A DNA stretch of 9,272 nucleotides from CAZWUK01 sp964636685. GTDB lineage: Bacteria > Bacillota > Clostridia > Christensenellales > CAG-138. Each line of letters starts with the position of its first letter. The stretch's first letter is position 1. Made by a program: the position numbers and the translations under genes. Below, piece after piece: positions 1 through 6,967 of this stretch. The stretch covers positions 1-9,272 of the forward strand of contig CAZWUK010000083.1 in the NCBI GenBank assembly GCA_964636685.1. The letters are read 5' to 3'. The notes beneath the pieces were generated by a model. That model saw nothing but the letters and a program-made list of their open reading frames with translations, did not search any database and had not been told where the DNA came from.

Positions 1-17
1 CCGCCGGGATCCATGAG

Positions 18-47
18 AACGGACAGATTCGCTTTTGTCCGTTTTTT
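18..47 (+). terminator. Intrinsic terminator of an upstream gene
   Basis: An 8-bp perfect stem (AACGGACA at 18-25 with TGTCCGTT at 36-43) encloses a 10-nt loop and runs directly into a T-run (44-47). This is the classical Rho-independent form. It probably ends a plus-strand gene lying left of the window. One frame (2-16) could be the last codons of such a gene, ending in TGA at 14-16, but five codons are too few to identify it. The hairpin isolates the promoter at 64-92 from read-through. Confidence 0.8.
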
Positions 48-63
48 CTTGCTCCCACTACGC

Positions 64-92
64 TTGACAAAACCTTCTTTTGGGCGTATATT
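64..92 (+). promoter_or_regulatory. Sigma-A type promoter of the PII-like/antiporter operon
   Basis: A perfect -35 box TTGACA (64-69) is followed after exactly 17 nt by a -10 box TATATT (87-92). Transcription would start near 99, giving a leader of about 40 nt before the ATG at 138. A ribosome binding site AAGGAG lies at 125-130. The near-consensus boxes predict strong, housekeeping-sigma transcription. I see no operator or riboswitch in the short leader. Confidence 0.85.
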
Positions 93-137
93 CCGTTTTC
101 GACAGCACATGAGTATTACTGAACAAGGAGAAACGAT

Positions 138-482
138 ATGCAGTTGTTTGTTTACATATCAAATGGCGTGGATACGATTAACCCAATCCTTTCCGAGATG
201 ATGGAAAGCGGTATTTCCGGCGCAACGACGGTCGATTGCAAGGGGATGCTGTCCGTGCTGAACGAATCCAGCATCGAACCGCCCCCCATATTCGGATCTT
301 TGCGCGATTTTCTAAATCCGGAGCATCAATCCGGCAAATTATTGCTCGTTGTGCTGAAGGATGAAGACGTACCCAAAGCAAAAGAAGTCATTCACCATGT
401 TTGCGGTAATTTGAAGCTCCCCAACACCGGTATTTTGTTTACCGTACCGGTAATGAGCTGGGAAGGAGTTTCGCACAAGTAA
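138..482 (+). CDS. PII-like signalling protein (divergent GlnB/GlnK fold)
   Basis: This 114-residue protein has the length and layout of a PII-family regulator. An N-terminal beta strand is followed by a helix and then GISGATTVDCKG (25-36), which matches the G-[IL]-x-G-x-T-x-x-x-x-x-G segment of GlnB. A second half, KLLLVVLKDEDVPKAKEVI (67-85), matches the second beta-alpha unit, and a final strand around NTGILFTVPV (96-105) takes the place of the B-loop region. The T-loop stretch (about 37-66) has no counterpart of the uridylylated Tyr51, and the conserved GDGK-type ATP loop reads LPNTG. Ligand and control must therefore differ from classical GlnB. The start is set by AAGGAG (125-130), 7 nt upstream. 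The stop lies 1 nt before the antiporter ATG, so the two genes are co-transcribed and probably coupled. By inference it senses a nucleotide or small ligand and modulates that antiporter; known PII proteins commonly act on membrane transporters. Family assignment is fairly secure, while ligand and target are not shown. Confidence 0.75.
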   Translation: MQLFVYISNGVDTINPILSEMMESGISGATTVDCKGMLSVLNESSIEPPPIFGSLRDFLNPEHQSGKLLLVVLKDEDVPKAKEVIHHVCGNLKLPNTGILFTVPVMSWEGVSHK

Positions 483-483
483 T

Positions 484-1686
484 ATGCACATTTTACTCTA
501 TGTAGCGGCCGCGATGATCGCCGGTCTGCTTTTAACGCGTATCGTGAAGCTGGTGCACCTGCCGAATGTCACCGGGTATCTGATCGCCGGACTGCTCATT
601 GGCCCGTATTGCCTGAACATTCTGCACAAGGACGCATTGGCAGGGCTTGATATTCTCACCGAAATGGCGCTGGGGTTCATCGCGTTTTCCATCGGCGGCG
701 AATTTAAGTTGAGCAACATCAAAGCAATCGGAACGCGAGCGATCGTCATCACGTTGTTTCAGGCTTTTGGAGCCGTCATTTTGGTGGATCTTGTGCTTTG
801 CCTCTGCGGCTTTGACGTCCCCTTGTCCATCACACTGGGCGCGATCGCAACCGCAACGGCGCCTGCCGCCACGTTGATGGTGGTGCGGCAGTACCGCGCC
901 AAAGGGGGATTGACCAATACGCTCCTGCCGGTTGTTGCAATGGACGATGCGGTTGGGCTGATGGTGTTTTCTATTTCGCTTGCGGTGGCTAACGCATTAA
1001 GCTCGGGACAAGCGGCGACATTTCAAGCGATGGTTCTGACGCCGGTGCTTGAAATTATCCTCTCCCTTGCGATCGGCGGCGCACTCGGACTGATCGTCGC
1101 GTTTGCGATGCGCTTTTTCCATTCGAAGGGGAATCGCCTTGGAATCTGCATTGCGGCGGTTTTGCTCGGCGTTGCAATCGCAAAATCCTATGCGCTGTCG
1201 GATCTTCTGCTGTGCATGGCACTCGGTGCGACGGTGGTCAATTTGCGAAACGATGCGCTGGAGATACTGGACAACACCGACGCGTGGACGCCGCCGCTAT
1301 TCATGCTGTTCTTCGTTATTTCGGGCGCGGAGCTGGATTTGGCGGTGCTGCCGACAGTCGGCATTTTGGGCGTCATCTACCTTGTGACGCGCTCGCTTGG
1401 CAAGTACTTCGGTGCGTGGCTGGGTGCAACGGTGACAAAAGCGTCTCCGAATATTCGCAAGTATCTCGGCATTACGCTTTTGCCGCAGGCAGGCGTCGCC
1501 ATCGGCATGGCGCAGATTGTAATCACATCTCTGCCGCAGTATGGCGCGCAGATTCAGGCTGTTGTACTCTGTGCAACCCTGATCTACGAATTGGTTGGAC
1601 CGGTATTGACGAAGATTGCGCTGACGAAAGCGGGCGAAATCGAGGCGCCACAAAAGAAGCAAAAGCTTTCTGCCAAGAAAGCGTAG
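484..1686 (+). CDS. CPA2-family cation:proton antiporter, membrane domain only
   Basis: This 400-residue, strongly hydrophobic protein resembles KefB/NapA-type Na+(K+)/H+ exchangers. Visible family marks are LPNVTGYLIAGLLIGP (26-41), the MALGFIAFSIGGEF segment (61-74), the unwound-helix sequence ATATAPAAT (122-130), the paired carboxylates D154-D155 in VAMDDAVGL, the R303/K307 helix, and LLPQAGVAIGMA (332-343). About 11-13 membrane helices are expected. Paired Asp at the ion site is the pattern of electrogenic exchangers such as NhaA; the coupling here is inference. After the last helix (about residue 380) only a Lys-rich tail of some 20 residues remains. The TrkA-N/RCK domain that controls many CPA2 proteins is absent. 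It follows the PII-like gene by 1 nt, with AAGGAG at 463-468 about 15 nt upstream, a long spacing that suggests translational coupling. Likely role: pH or cation homeostasis at the cytoplasmic membrane. The transported cation cannot be told from sequence. Confidence 0.88.
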   Translation: MHILLYVAAAMIAGLLLTRIVKLVHLPNVTGYLIAGLLIGPYCLNILHKDALAGLDILTEMALGFIAFSIGGEFKLSNIKAIGTRAIVITLFQAFGAVILVDLVLCLCGFDVPLSITLGAIATATAPAATLMVVRQYRAKGGLTNTLLPVVAMDDAVGLMVFSISLAVANALSSGQAATFQAMVLTPVLEIILSLAIGGALGLIVAFAMRFFHSKGNRLGICIAAVLLGVAIAKSYALSDLLLCMALGATVVNLRNDALEILDNTDAWTPPLFMLFFVISGAELDLAVLPTVGILGVIYLVTRSLGKYFGAWLGATVTKASPNIRKYLGITLLPQAGVAIGMAQIVITSLPQYGAQIQAVVLCATLIYELVGPVLTKIALTKAGEIEAPQKKQKLSAKKA

Positions 1687-1734
1687 GGCAAACCGATTTG
1701 CGCTTGCACAGGAAACAGGCCGTTTAGAAGAAAC

Positions 1735-1768
1735 ACAGCAGCACTTTCGTGCTGCTGTTGTGCTTTTT
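1735..1768. terminator. Convergent (two-way) intrinsic terminator
   Basis: A 10-bp perfect stem, ACAGCAGCAC (1735-1744) with GTGCTGCTGT (1749-1758), closes a TTTC loop and is followed on the plus strand by TTTTT (1764-1768). It ends the antiporter operon. On the minus strand the same stem is followed by GTTTCTTCT, a moderately U-rich tail, so it probably also ends the transcript of the PH-domain gene, whose stop is 5 nt from the T-run. Confidence 0.85.
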
Positions 1769-1772
1769 CGGC

Positions 1773-2162
1773 TTAGTTTTCGTTGATATCGTCGTCGATA
1801 TCAGTGGAATTCATATACTCGCGTCCATAAATGCGCTTCTCGTTGCGTTCTTTTTCGATCATGTCAGAGAGCTGTTCCTTGACGTCGCGCGCATGCTTGA
1901 TCCGTTTGATGTCAAACTCGGGCGTGGATTTATCCGCTGTGCAGCAGTGGATCGTTCCCAATCCGAAAATACGCTGCCCGAGCGGGCGCTGGAGCGTCAC
2001 GTCCATGATGCGGTAGAGCCGCACCTCCTCCTCGTGCTTGTTTAAAAAGCCGCTCTCGATCAAAAGCTTTTCCTCGGTGAGCATGTACTTTGTGAACGTC
2101 CAGGGGAGGCCAAAGATGATACGCTTTCTGTCTTGCCAAACGAATGCTTTTTTCTGTTCCAT
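1773..2162 (-). CDS. Small bacterial PH-domain protein
   Basis: This 129-residue protein is recognisable as a bacterial Pleckstrin-homology (bPH2/DUF304, YdbS-like) domain. WQDRKRIIFGLPWTFTKYMLTEEKL (9-33) gives the first strands, IESGFLNKHEEEVRLYRIMD (35-54) carries the typical E-[EI]-x-x-L-x-R-I-x-D pattern, and FGLGTIHCCTADKSTPEF (66-83) gives the later strands. The domain closes with a charged helix (about 86-112) and an Asp/Asn-rich tail. Membrane helices that accompany this domain in YdbS/YdbT are missing, so the protein is probably cytosolic. GGAG (2170-2173 on the plus strand) lies 7 nt before the ATG, and the start is 1 nt after the yhbY stop, so the two form an operon. The biochemical role of this family is not established; a scaffold or stress-related function would be a guess. 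Confidence 0.72.
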   Translation of the reverse strand: MEQKKAFVWQDRKRIIFGLPWTFTKYMLTEEKLLIESGFLNKHEEEVRLYRIMDVTLQRPLGQRIFGLGTIHCCTADKSTPEFDIKRIKHARDVKEQLSDMIEKERNEKRIYGREYMNSTDIDDDINEN

Positions 2163-2163
2163 T

Positions 2164-2454
2164 TTACTGCTCCATCACATGAATTTTGTTGTCCGGGTTA
2201 TAGCGGTACAGTATAAATTTTCTGCCAATACATTGAATCACTTCGGCGGAAAGCGCTGCCGCAATGGTTTCTGCCGCCTCTTTTGCGGTGATTTGCGCTG
2301 TTTCCAGAACGGAGAGCTTGATGAGCTCCCGCTTGGTGAGGGCTTCGTCAATGGACTGAAGCAGGGCTTCTTTGATGTCGGCCTTGCCGATCTGGAAAAT
2401 CGGGGTCAGCACACTGCCTTTTCTGCGGATTTCCGCACGTTCTTTTCCGGTCAT
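2164..2454 (-). CDS. yhbY: YhbY/CRM-domain ribosome-assembly RNA-binding protein
   Basis: A single CRM (CRS1-YhbY) domain fills this 96-residue protein. The opening helix TGKERAEIRRKG (2-13) leads to PIFQIGKADI (18-27), the position of the family's GxxG-like RNA-binding loop, normally GKGG or GKxG. LIKLSVLET (44-52) and the closing CIGRKFILYR (75-84) are typical of YhbY/YqeI. Homologues bind pre-50S particles and act in large-subunit assembly. AGGAAGG (2461-2467 on the plus strand), 6 nt upstream, fixes the start. It follows obgE in the same direction, a neighbourhood common in Bacillota and sensible because ObgE is also a 50S assembly factor. The 152-nt gap to obgE could hold a separate promoter, but I find no pair of boxes good enough to call. 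Confidence 0.9.
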   Translation of the reverse strand: MTGKERAEIRRKGSVLTPIFQIGKADIKEALLQSIDEALTKRELIKLSVLETAQITAKEAAETIAAALSAEVIQCIGRKFILYRYNPDNKIHVMEQ

Positions 2455-2566
2455 GTTCTGCCTTCCTATCTGAAAATTTTTCTGGTTTCTATAAGTTGCT
2501 CCGTCGGTTGCAAAAGCAGGGGGATTGTCGTATCAGCAGGAATCCTGTCGAATCGAAAATCCAATT

Positions 2567-2593
2567 TTTTCCGCCCGCAAAGCAAGCGGAAAA
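2567..2593 (-). other. Stem-loop just downstream of obgE
   Basis: TTTTCCGC (2567-2574) pairs with GCGGAAAA (2586-2593), an 8-bp stem with an 11-nt loop beginning 14 nt beyond the obgE stop. It sits where a terminator would sit, but the minus-strand sequence after the stem continues AATTGGATTTTC rather than a clean U-run. It may be a weak terminator, a processing or 3'-end stabilising structure, or chance. Transcription may therefore continue from obgE into yhbY. Confidence 0.35.
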
Positions 2594-2606
2594 GTCCATA
2601 ACGCTT

Positions 2607-3878
2607 TTAATCTACGAAGTCAAATTCCCATTCACCGAGCTGAATCGTGTCTCCCTCTTTGGCGCCCATCTCGCGGAGCGCGGAGATGATTCCACGCTTG
2701 ATGAGCATCTGCTGGAAGCGGCGCATGGATACTTCGTCGTCTGGATCGGTGGTATCAAGCAGCCGATCCACATCGCCGCCGGTGACGACAAACGTACCCG
2801 AATCGTCCCGCGCAATCTGGAAGCCGGATTCGTATTGGGGCACGGTCTCCAGCGTTTCTTCCGCATACACCAAAACCGGCGGGAGCTTTGAGAGCACCTC
2901 AAGAATGTAATCCAGCAGCGGATCAAAGCCCTGCACCGTGGCAGCGGAGACGGGGAAGATGCGAACACCCAGCGGATCCAGCTTTTCGTGCAGCCGATGG
3001 AGGTTTTCTTCGCTGTCGGGAAGATCCGTCTTGTTTGCCGCAACGATTTGCGGCAGCTCGGTCAGGCGCGGTGAAAATTTAGCAAGCTCGAGATTGATTT
3101 TGTCATAATCCTCGCAGGGGTCGCGCATTTCGCTGCCGGAAATGTCCAGCACATGTACCAGCATGCGCGTCCGCTCAATATGCCGCAAAAAGTCGTGACC
3201 AAGTCCCGCTCCCTCGGCGGCGCCCTCAATAAGACCGGGGATGTCCGCCAGCACAAAGGAATGCCCGTGGCGTTGGACGACGCCAAGGTTTGGCGTCAGC
3301 GTGGTAAAATGATACGCCGCAATCTTGGGACGCGCAGCGGTGAGGACGGAAAGGATCGTGGATTTTCCCACGGAGGGAAGCCCCAAAAGCCCCACGTCGG
3401 CGATTGTCTTGAGCTCAAGCTCTGCTTCGCGCTCGATGGTTTTCTGCCCGTTTTGCGCAAACTGCGGCGCCTGACGGGTAGGCGTGGCAAAGCGCGCGTT
3501 GCCTTTTCCGCCGCGTCCGCCGAACAGGACGGTCTTTTCCTTTCCCGCAGCGGAAAGATCTGCAAGGATCGCGCCGGTCTCTACATCGCGCACGATGGTG
3601 CCGACGGGAACGTGAACATACAGCGGCGCGCCGTCCTTGCCGCTGGAAAGCTCCGCTTTGCCGTTTTCGCCGTTTTCGGCACGGAAATGCCGCTGAAAGC
3701 GGAAGTCCAGCAGCGTGGTGAGCTGTGGATCGGCGACGAATACCAGATCGCCGCCGCGACCGCCGTCGCCGCCGGACGGGCCGCCTCTTGCGACGTATTT
3801 TTCGCGGTGGAATGCTGCGCATCCGTTGCCGCCGTTGCCGGATTTGATGACGATGCGCGTCTTATCGATGAATTGCAT
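2607..3878 (-). CDS. obgE: Obg-family GTPase (ObgE/CgtA) with OCT domain
   Basis: This 423-residue protein has the full three-domain Obg architecture. The glycine-rich Obg fold (1-158) contains GNGGNG, GGPSGGDGGRGGD and GGRGGKGNARF. The GTPase domain has P-loop GLPSVGKST (166-174), switch I FTTLTPNLG (191-199), DIPGL (212-216), NKTD (282-285) and SAA (311-313). The C-terminal OCT domain (about 345-423) ends in GEWEFDFVD. Obg GTPases bind the 50S subunit, take part in its assembly and bind ppGpp, and are usually essential. The OCT domain is typical of Gram-positive homologues. AGAGG, 6 nt upstream of the ATG, overlaps the stop codon of nth, so the gene is translated from the same message. No key residue is missing. 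Confidence 0.97.
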   Translation of the reverse strand: MQFIDKTRIVIKSGNGGNGCAAFHREKYVARGGPSGGDGGRGGDLVFVADPQLTTLLDFRFQRHFRAENGENGKAELSSGKDGAPLYVHVPVGTIVRDVETGAILADLSAAGKEKTVLFGGRGGKGNARFATPTRQAPQFAQNGQKTIEREAELELKTIADVGLLGLPSVGKSTILSVLTAARPKIAAYHFTTLTPNLGVVQRHGHSFVLADIPGLIEGAAEGAGLGHDFLRHIERTRMLVHVLDISGSEMRDPCEDYDKINLELAKFSPRLTELPQIVAANKTDLPDSEENLHRLHEKLDPLGVRIFPVSAATVQGFDPLLDYILEVLSKLPPVLVYAEETLETVPQYESGFQIARDDSGTFVVTGGDVDRLLDTTDPDDEVSMRRFQQMLIKRGIISALREMGAKEGDTIQLGEWEFDFVD

Positions 3879-3887
3879 GAAAAACCT

Positions 3888-4523
3888 CTATTTCTTGCCG
3901 CGAAACGTTTCGCATACGTCCTTGACGCAGCAGGTTTCGCATTTTGGATTTCTGGCGGCGCAGACCTGCCGCCCGTGATAAATGAGCCAGTGGTGCGCCT
4001 TTGACCAATCTTTTTTGGGGATATTTTGCATGAGCTGCTGCTCGGTTTTTTCAACGGTGGAAGCTTCCGCAAGTCCGATGCGGTTGGATACGCGAAACAC
4101 GTGCGTATCCACTGCGATTGCCGGAATGCCAAAAGCGTTTGACACGACCACGTTGGCGGTCTTTCTTCCCACGCCGGGCAGCTCGGTCAGGGCGTCTCGG
4201 TCGGCGGGAACCTCCCCGGCATACCGTTCGGTCAGAAGCTTGCTCGTTGCGATGATGTTCTTCCCCTTGGTGTTGAAAAAGCCGCAGCTTTTGATATAGG
4301 GAGCCAGTTCTTCTTCGGTCATTGCCGCAAAGGAGGCGGCGGTATTGTGGTCGGGGAACAAAACGCGGGTGGTTTTGTTGACCTGCTTGTCCGTACATTG
4401 CGCCGAAAGCATGGTCGCAATGAGCAATTCAAATGGGGTTGTGAATTCAAGCGCGGGTTTTGCGTCGGGATAAGCCGCGGCAAGAGCCGCCAGCGCCTGC
4501 TTCCTGCGTGTTGGTCCGAGCAT
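3888..4523 (-). CDS. nth: Endonuclease III (DNA glycosylase/AP lyase)
   Basis: This 211-residue protein is full length for endonuclease III, which removes oxidised pyrimidines and nicks abasic sites in base excision repair. The helix-hairpin-helix motif LPGVGRKTANVV (115-126) carries the catalytic Lys121, and Asp139 in VDTHVFR is the second catalytic residue. Four cysteines (188, 195, 198, 204) in the C-x6-C-x2-C-x5-C spacing bind the [4Fe-4S] cluster; Cys199 is an extra cysteine beside them. The ATG lies 2 nt after the glmM stop. The only ribosome binding site is a modest AAGGG inside the end of glmM, which points to translational coupling. A thioredoxin reductase gene in the same run fits an oxidative-damage context, but that link is inference. 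Confidence 0.97.
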   Translation of the reverse strand: MLGPTRRKQALAALAAAYPDAKPALEFTTPFELLIATMLSAQCTDKQVNKTTRVLFPDHNTAASFAAMTEEELAPYIKSCGFFNTKGKNIIATSKLLTERYAGEVPADRDALTELPGVGRKTANVVVSNAFGIPAIAVDTHVFRVSNRIGLAEASTVEKTEQQLMQNIPKKDWSKAHHWLIYHGRQVCAARNPKCETCCVKDVCETFRGKK

Positions 4524-4525
4524 AC

Positions 4526-5884
4526 TCAGCCCTTGATCTTTCCGTTGTATTTTTTCACCAGAATGTGCGCCATGGACAGCGCATACGCCAGTATCTTTTC
4601 CTCATCCCGTCCCTCGAGCATGATACGGATCATGGGTTCTGTGCCGGAAACGCGGATTAGGACGCGACCGTCACCGTTGAGCAGAACTTCGACCTCTGCC
4701 TGCCTTTTGGCAAGCTCTGTATCCTTGGCGGCCTCTGCCTTGATACCGTTGTCGAGTATGACATTGACGAGCACCTGCGGGAATTTCGGGATTTCGTCAG
4801 CAAGCTTAGAGAGCGGCTTGAGCGATTCTGCGACGACGTTGAGCAGGGAGATGGCGGTCATCATGCCGTCGCCCGTGGTGTTGTGGTCGAGCAGGATCAC
4901 ATGCCCGGATTGCTCGCCGCCGAGACAGTAGCCCTCTGCCAGCATGTTTTCCAACACGTAGCGGTCGCCGACCTTTGTCTCGCTGATATGAACGCCTGCG
5001 GTTTCCATCCTCTTTTTCAGACCGAGATTGGACATGACCGTAATGACCAGCGTATCCTTTTTCAGCGTTCCGTGCGCCTTCATGGAGAGCGCGAGGATTC
5101 CCATCGCCTGATCGCCGTCCACGATGTTGCCATGCTCGTCACAGGAGATCAGGCGGTCGGCGTCACCGTCAAAGGCAAAGCCGATATCCGCGCCGGTGCG
5201 TACAACAACCTGCTGGAGACGTTCCGGATGGGTCGAACCGCACTGATCGTTGATGTTGATGCCGTCCGGCTCGTTGGAGGTTGCGACCACCTCCGCACCG
5301 AGCGATTCAAACACTTCTTTTGCAAGGTTGGAGACAGCGCCGTTTGCGCAGTCCACCACCACCTTGAGCCCGTCAAAGCGGCCTGCGGACTTGCTGACCA
5401 GATAGTCGCAGTATTCGCGCCGCGCGCGGGGGGCGGGGATGATGCGCCCAATATCGCGTCCTTCGGGATGCGGGATCTTTTCCCCGGAGACGATGATCTT
5501 TTCAATGCGATCCTCGATTTCGTCGGAGAGCTTGAAGCCGTTGCCGTCAAACCATTTGATGCCGTTATATTCCATGGGATTGTGGGAAGCGGAGATCATG
5601 ACCGCCGCGTCCGCCTCATACAGACGCACAAGGTATGCCATGGCAGGCGTTGGCATGACGCCGACGTCGATCACATCGCCGCCCATCGAACAGATGCCTG
5701 CGGTGATCGCGGCGCCCAGCATCGGGCCGGATTTTCTCGTATCCATGCCCACGAGGATGCGGGGCGAGTGAACCTCGTTGGTCAAAACATAAGCGCCCAC
5801 CATGCCGATCTGGAATGCGAGCTCGCAGCTCAAATCACGGTTTGCAATACCGCGGACGCCGTCGGTTCCGAAAAGTCTAGCCAT
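4526..5884 (-). CDS. glmM: Phosphoglucosamine mutase GlmM
   Basis: This enzyme converts glucosamine-6-phosphate to glucosamine-1-phosphate, the step before UDP-GlcNAc in peptidoglycan synthesis. From the chosen start it has 452 residues, normal for GlmM. Seen are the N-terminal LFGTDGVRG (4-12), the active-site loop ISASHNPMEYNGIK with phosphoserine Ser100, the Mg-binding loop DGDADR (239-244), the sugar-specificity loop GGEQSG (322-327) and the phosphate-binding RVSGTEPMIR (411-420). GGEQSG and the TDGVRG start favour GlmM over phosphoglucomutase or phosphomannomutase. An in-frame TTG at 5905 would add seven residues but overlaps the GGGGAGG ribosome binding site (5897-5903), so I use the ATG at 5884, which also gives the family's usual MARLFGTDG start. 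It lies 35 nt after trxB with no terminator between. Confidence 0.97.
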   Translation of the reverse strand: MARLFGTDGVRGIANRDLSCELAFQIGMVGAYVLTNEVHSPRILVGMDTRKSGPMLGAAITAGICSMGGDVIDVGVMPTPAMAYLVRLYEADAAVMISASHNPMEYNGIKWFDGNGFKLSDEIEDRIEKIIVSGEKIPHPEGRDIGRIIPAPRARREYCDYLVSKSAGRFDGLKVVVDCANGAVSNLAKEVFESLGAEVVATSNEPDGININDQCGSTHPERLQQVVVRTGADIGFAFDGDADRLISCDEHGNIVDGDQAMGILALSMKAHGTLKKDTLVITVMSNLGLKKRMETAGVHISETKVGDRYVLENMLAEGYCLGGEQSGHVILLDHNTTGDGMMTAISLLNVVAESLKPLSKLADEIPKFPQVLVNVILDNGIKAEAAKDTELAKRQAEVEVLLNGDGRVLIRVSGTEPMIRIMLEGRDEEKILAYALSMAHILVKKYNGKIKG

Positions 5885-5919
5885 TTGCTTGTGGATCCTC
5901 CCCAATAAATTGATGTCGT

Positions 5920-6825
5920 TCAGATCAGGTATTCCAGCGCGCCGGTCGCGGCGATTGCACCGTCAGCACAGGCGGTGACCACCTGACGCAAAACCGTATC
6001 GCGCACATCGCCCGCGGCAAAAACACCGGGCAAATTGGTTGCCATGCGCGCGTCGGTCAGAATTGAGCCGTTGCGGCTGAGTGAGAGCTGATCCTTTACC
6101 AGCGCGGTGCGCGGTTCAATGCCCACGGCGACGAACAGACCGGAAACGGCAATCTGCCGCTCCTTGCCAGTCACCTTGTCAACAAGCGTCGCGCCCGTCA
6201 GCTTGGGATCGCCTTCCAAAGACTTGACGGTGCTGTTCCATACAAACTCGATCTTGTCGTCGGCTGCAGCGCTGTTTTGCAGCGCTGCCGTCGCGCGCAG
6301 GGCGTCACGGCGATGGACGACATAGACATGGCTGCAAAAACGGGTCAGGTACAGCGCGTCGGCAAGCGCGGTGTCACCGCCGCCGATGACTGCCACGTCC
6401 TGTCCCTTAAAGAACGCGCCATCACAGGTGGCACAGTAGGAGACGCCGGCGCCGGTCAGCGCTTCCTCGCGGTCAACGCCCAGCTTTTTCGGCGTCGCGC
6501 CCATGGTGAGGATGACCGCTTTTGCTTCCACAACGCGATCGGAAAGAACGATCTTCTTGGGGCTGCCGGCAAGCTCGAGCGATTCGACCGTAGCGTTTTC
6601 AATTTGCAGACCAAATTTGGTCGCCTGCTGCTCAAGCTGCATACCGAGCGAAAAGCCCTCGATGCCCTCGGGAAATCCCGGATAGTTATCGATGCGACTG
6701 GTCTTTGTCGCCTGTCCGCCGGAAAACAGCTCCTCAAACAGGGTGACGTTTGCGCCGCCGCGCGCAGCGTACAGACCTGCGGAAAGACCTGCGGGGCCGC
6801 CGCCAATAATTGCAATATCCAGCAT
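5920..6825 (-). CDS. trxB: Thioredoxin-disulfide reductase
   Basis: This 301-residue flavoprotein reduces thioredoxin with NADPH. The FAD-binding GGGPAG (8-13) is followed by the redox pair CATC (131-134), then GGGDTA (148-153) and HRRDALRA (171-178). The two arginines of HRRD are the classical contact for the NADPH 2'-phosphate, which argues against the ferredoxin- or NADH-type variants found in some clostridia. GVFAAGDVR (267-275) is the second FAD motif. The ATG is preceded by GAGG (6833-6836 on the plus strand) at 8 nt and by a good promoter at 6863-6891. As first gene after that promoter, it would set expression of glmM, nth and obgE behind it. Confidence 0.96.
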   Translation of the reverse strand: MLDIAIIGGGPAGLSAGLYAARGGANVTLFEELFSGGQATKTSRIDNYPGFPEGIEGFSLGMQLEQQATKFGLQIENATVESLELAGSPKKIVLSDRVVEAKAVILTMGATPKKLGVDREEALTGAGVSYCATCDGAFFKGQDVAVIGGGDTALADALYLTRFCSHVYVVHRRDALRATAALQNSAAADDKIEFVWNSTVKSLEGDPKLTGATLVDKVTGKERQIAVSGLFVAVGIEPRTALVKDQLSLSRNGSILTDARMATNLPGVFAAGDVRDTVLRQVVTACADGAIAATGALEYLI

Positions 6826-6862
6826 GATTTCATCCTCACTTTATTCGTGCAATATAGGAATT

Positions 6863-6891
6863 AGTATACATTAAATGAGTAGGGAATGCAA
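6863..6891 (-). promoter_or_regulatory. Promoter of the trxB-glmM-nth-obgE run
   Basis: On the minus strand a -35 box TTGCAT (6886-6891) and a -10 box TATACT (6863-6868) are separated by exactly 17 nt. The predicted start near 6856 leaves a leader of about 30 nt to the trxB ATG. It is the best promoter match in the 142-nt gap between the lipoprotein gene and trxB. No redox-regulator operator was recognised. Confidence 0.75.
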
Positions 6892-6967
6892 TTTGACGAT
6901 GGGGTTACGACAAAAATCGCAAGCTTAGCCGGTGCAGAAGCGACAATGCCATTCCTATGCGGCGCGG

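Noticed and set aside
13..201. Plus-strand open frame of 62 residues starting at 13
   Set aside because: It runs through a terminator hairpin and a near-consensus promoter, then overlaps the PII-like gene in another frame.
2537..2547. Short palindrome CAGGAATCCTG between obgE and yhbY
   Set aside because: Eleven bases with a single central base are too short to form a hairpin and match no operator I know; likely chance.
3153..4004. Plus-strand open frame of 283 residues opposite obgE and nth
   Set aside because: It is a shadow of two well-supported minus-strand genes and shows no recognisable domain.
4526..5905. Longer GlmM starting at a TTG (5905)
   Set aside because: The TTG overlaps the ribosome binding site itself; the ATG at 5884 gives the family's usual N-terminus.
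4883..5908. Plus-strand open frame of 341 residues opposite glmM
   Set aside because: It is antisense to a complete, motif-rich GlmM, has no ribosome binding site and resembles no family. Long antisense frames are expected opposite GC-rich coding sequence.
6905..6945. Possible terminator after the lipoprotein gene (minus strand, GCGA followed by TTTTT)
   Set aside because: Only four contiguous base pairs (TCGC/GCGA) around a loop of more than 15 nt; too weak to call despite the T-run.
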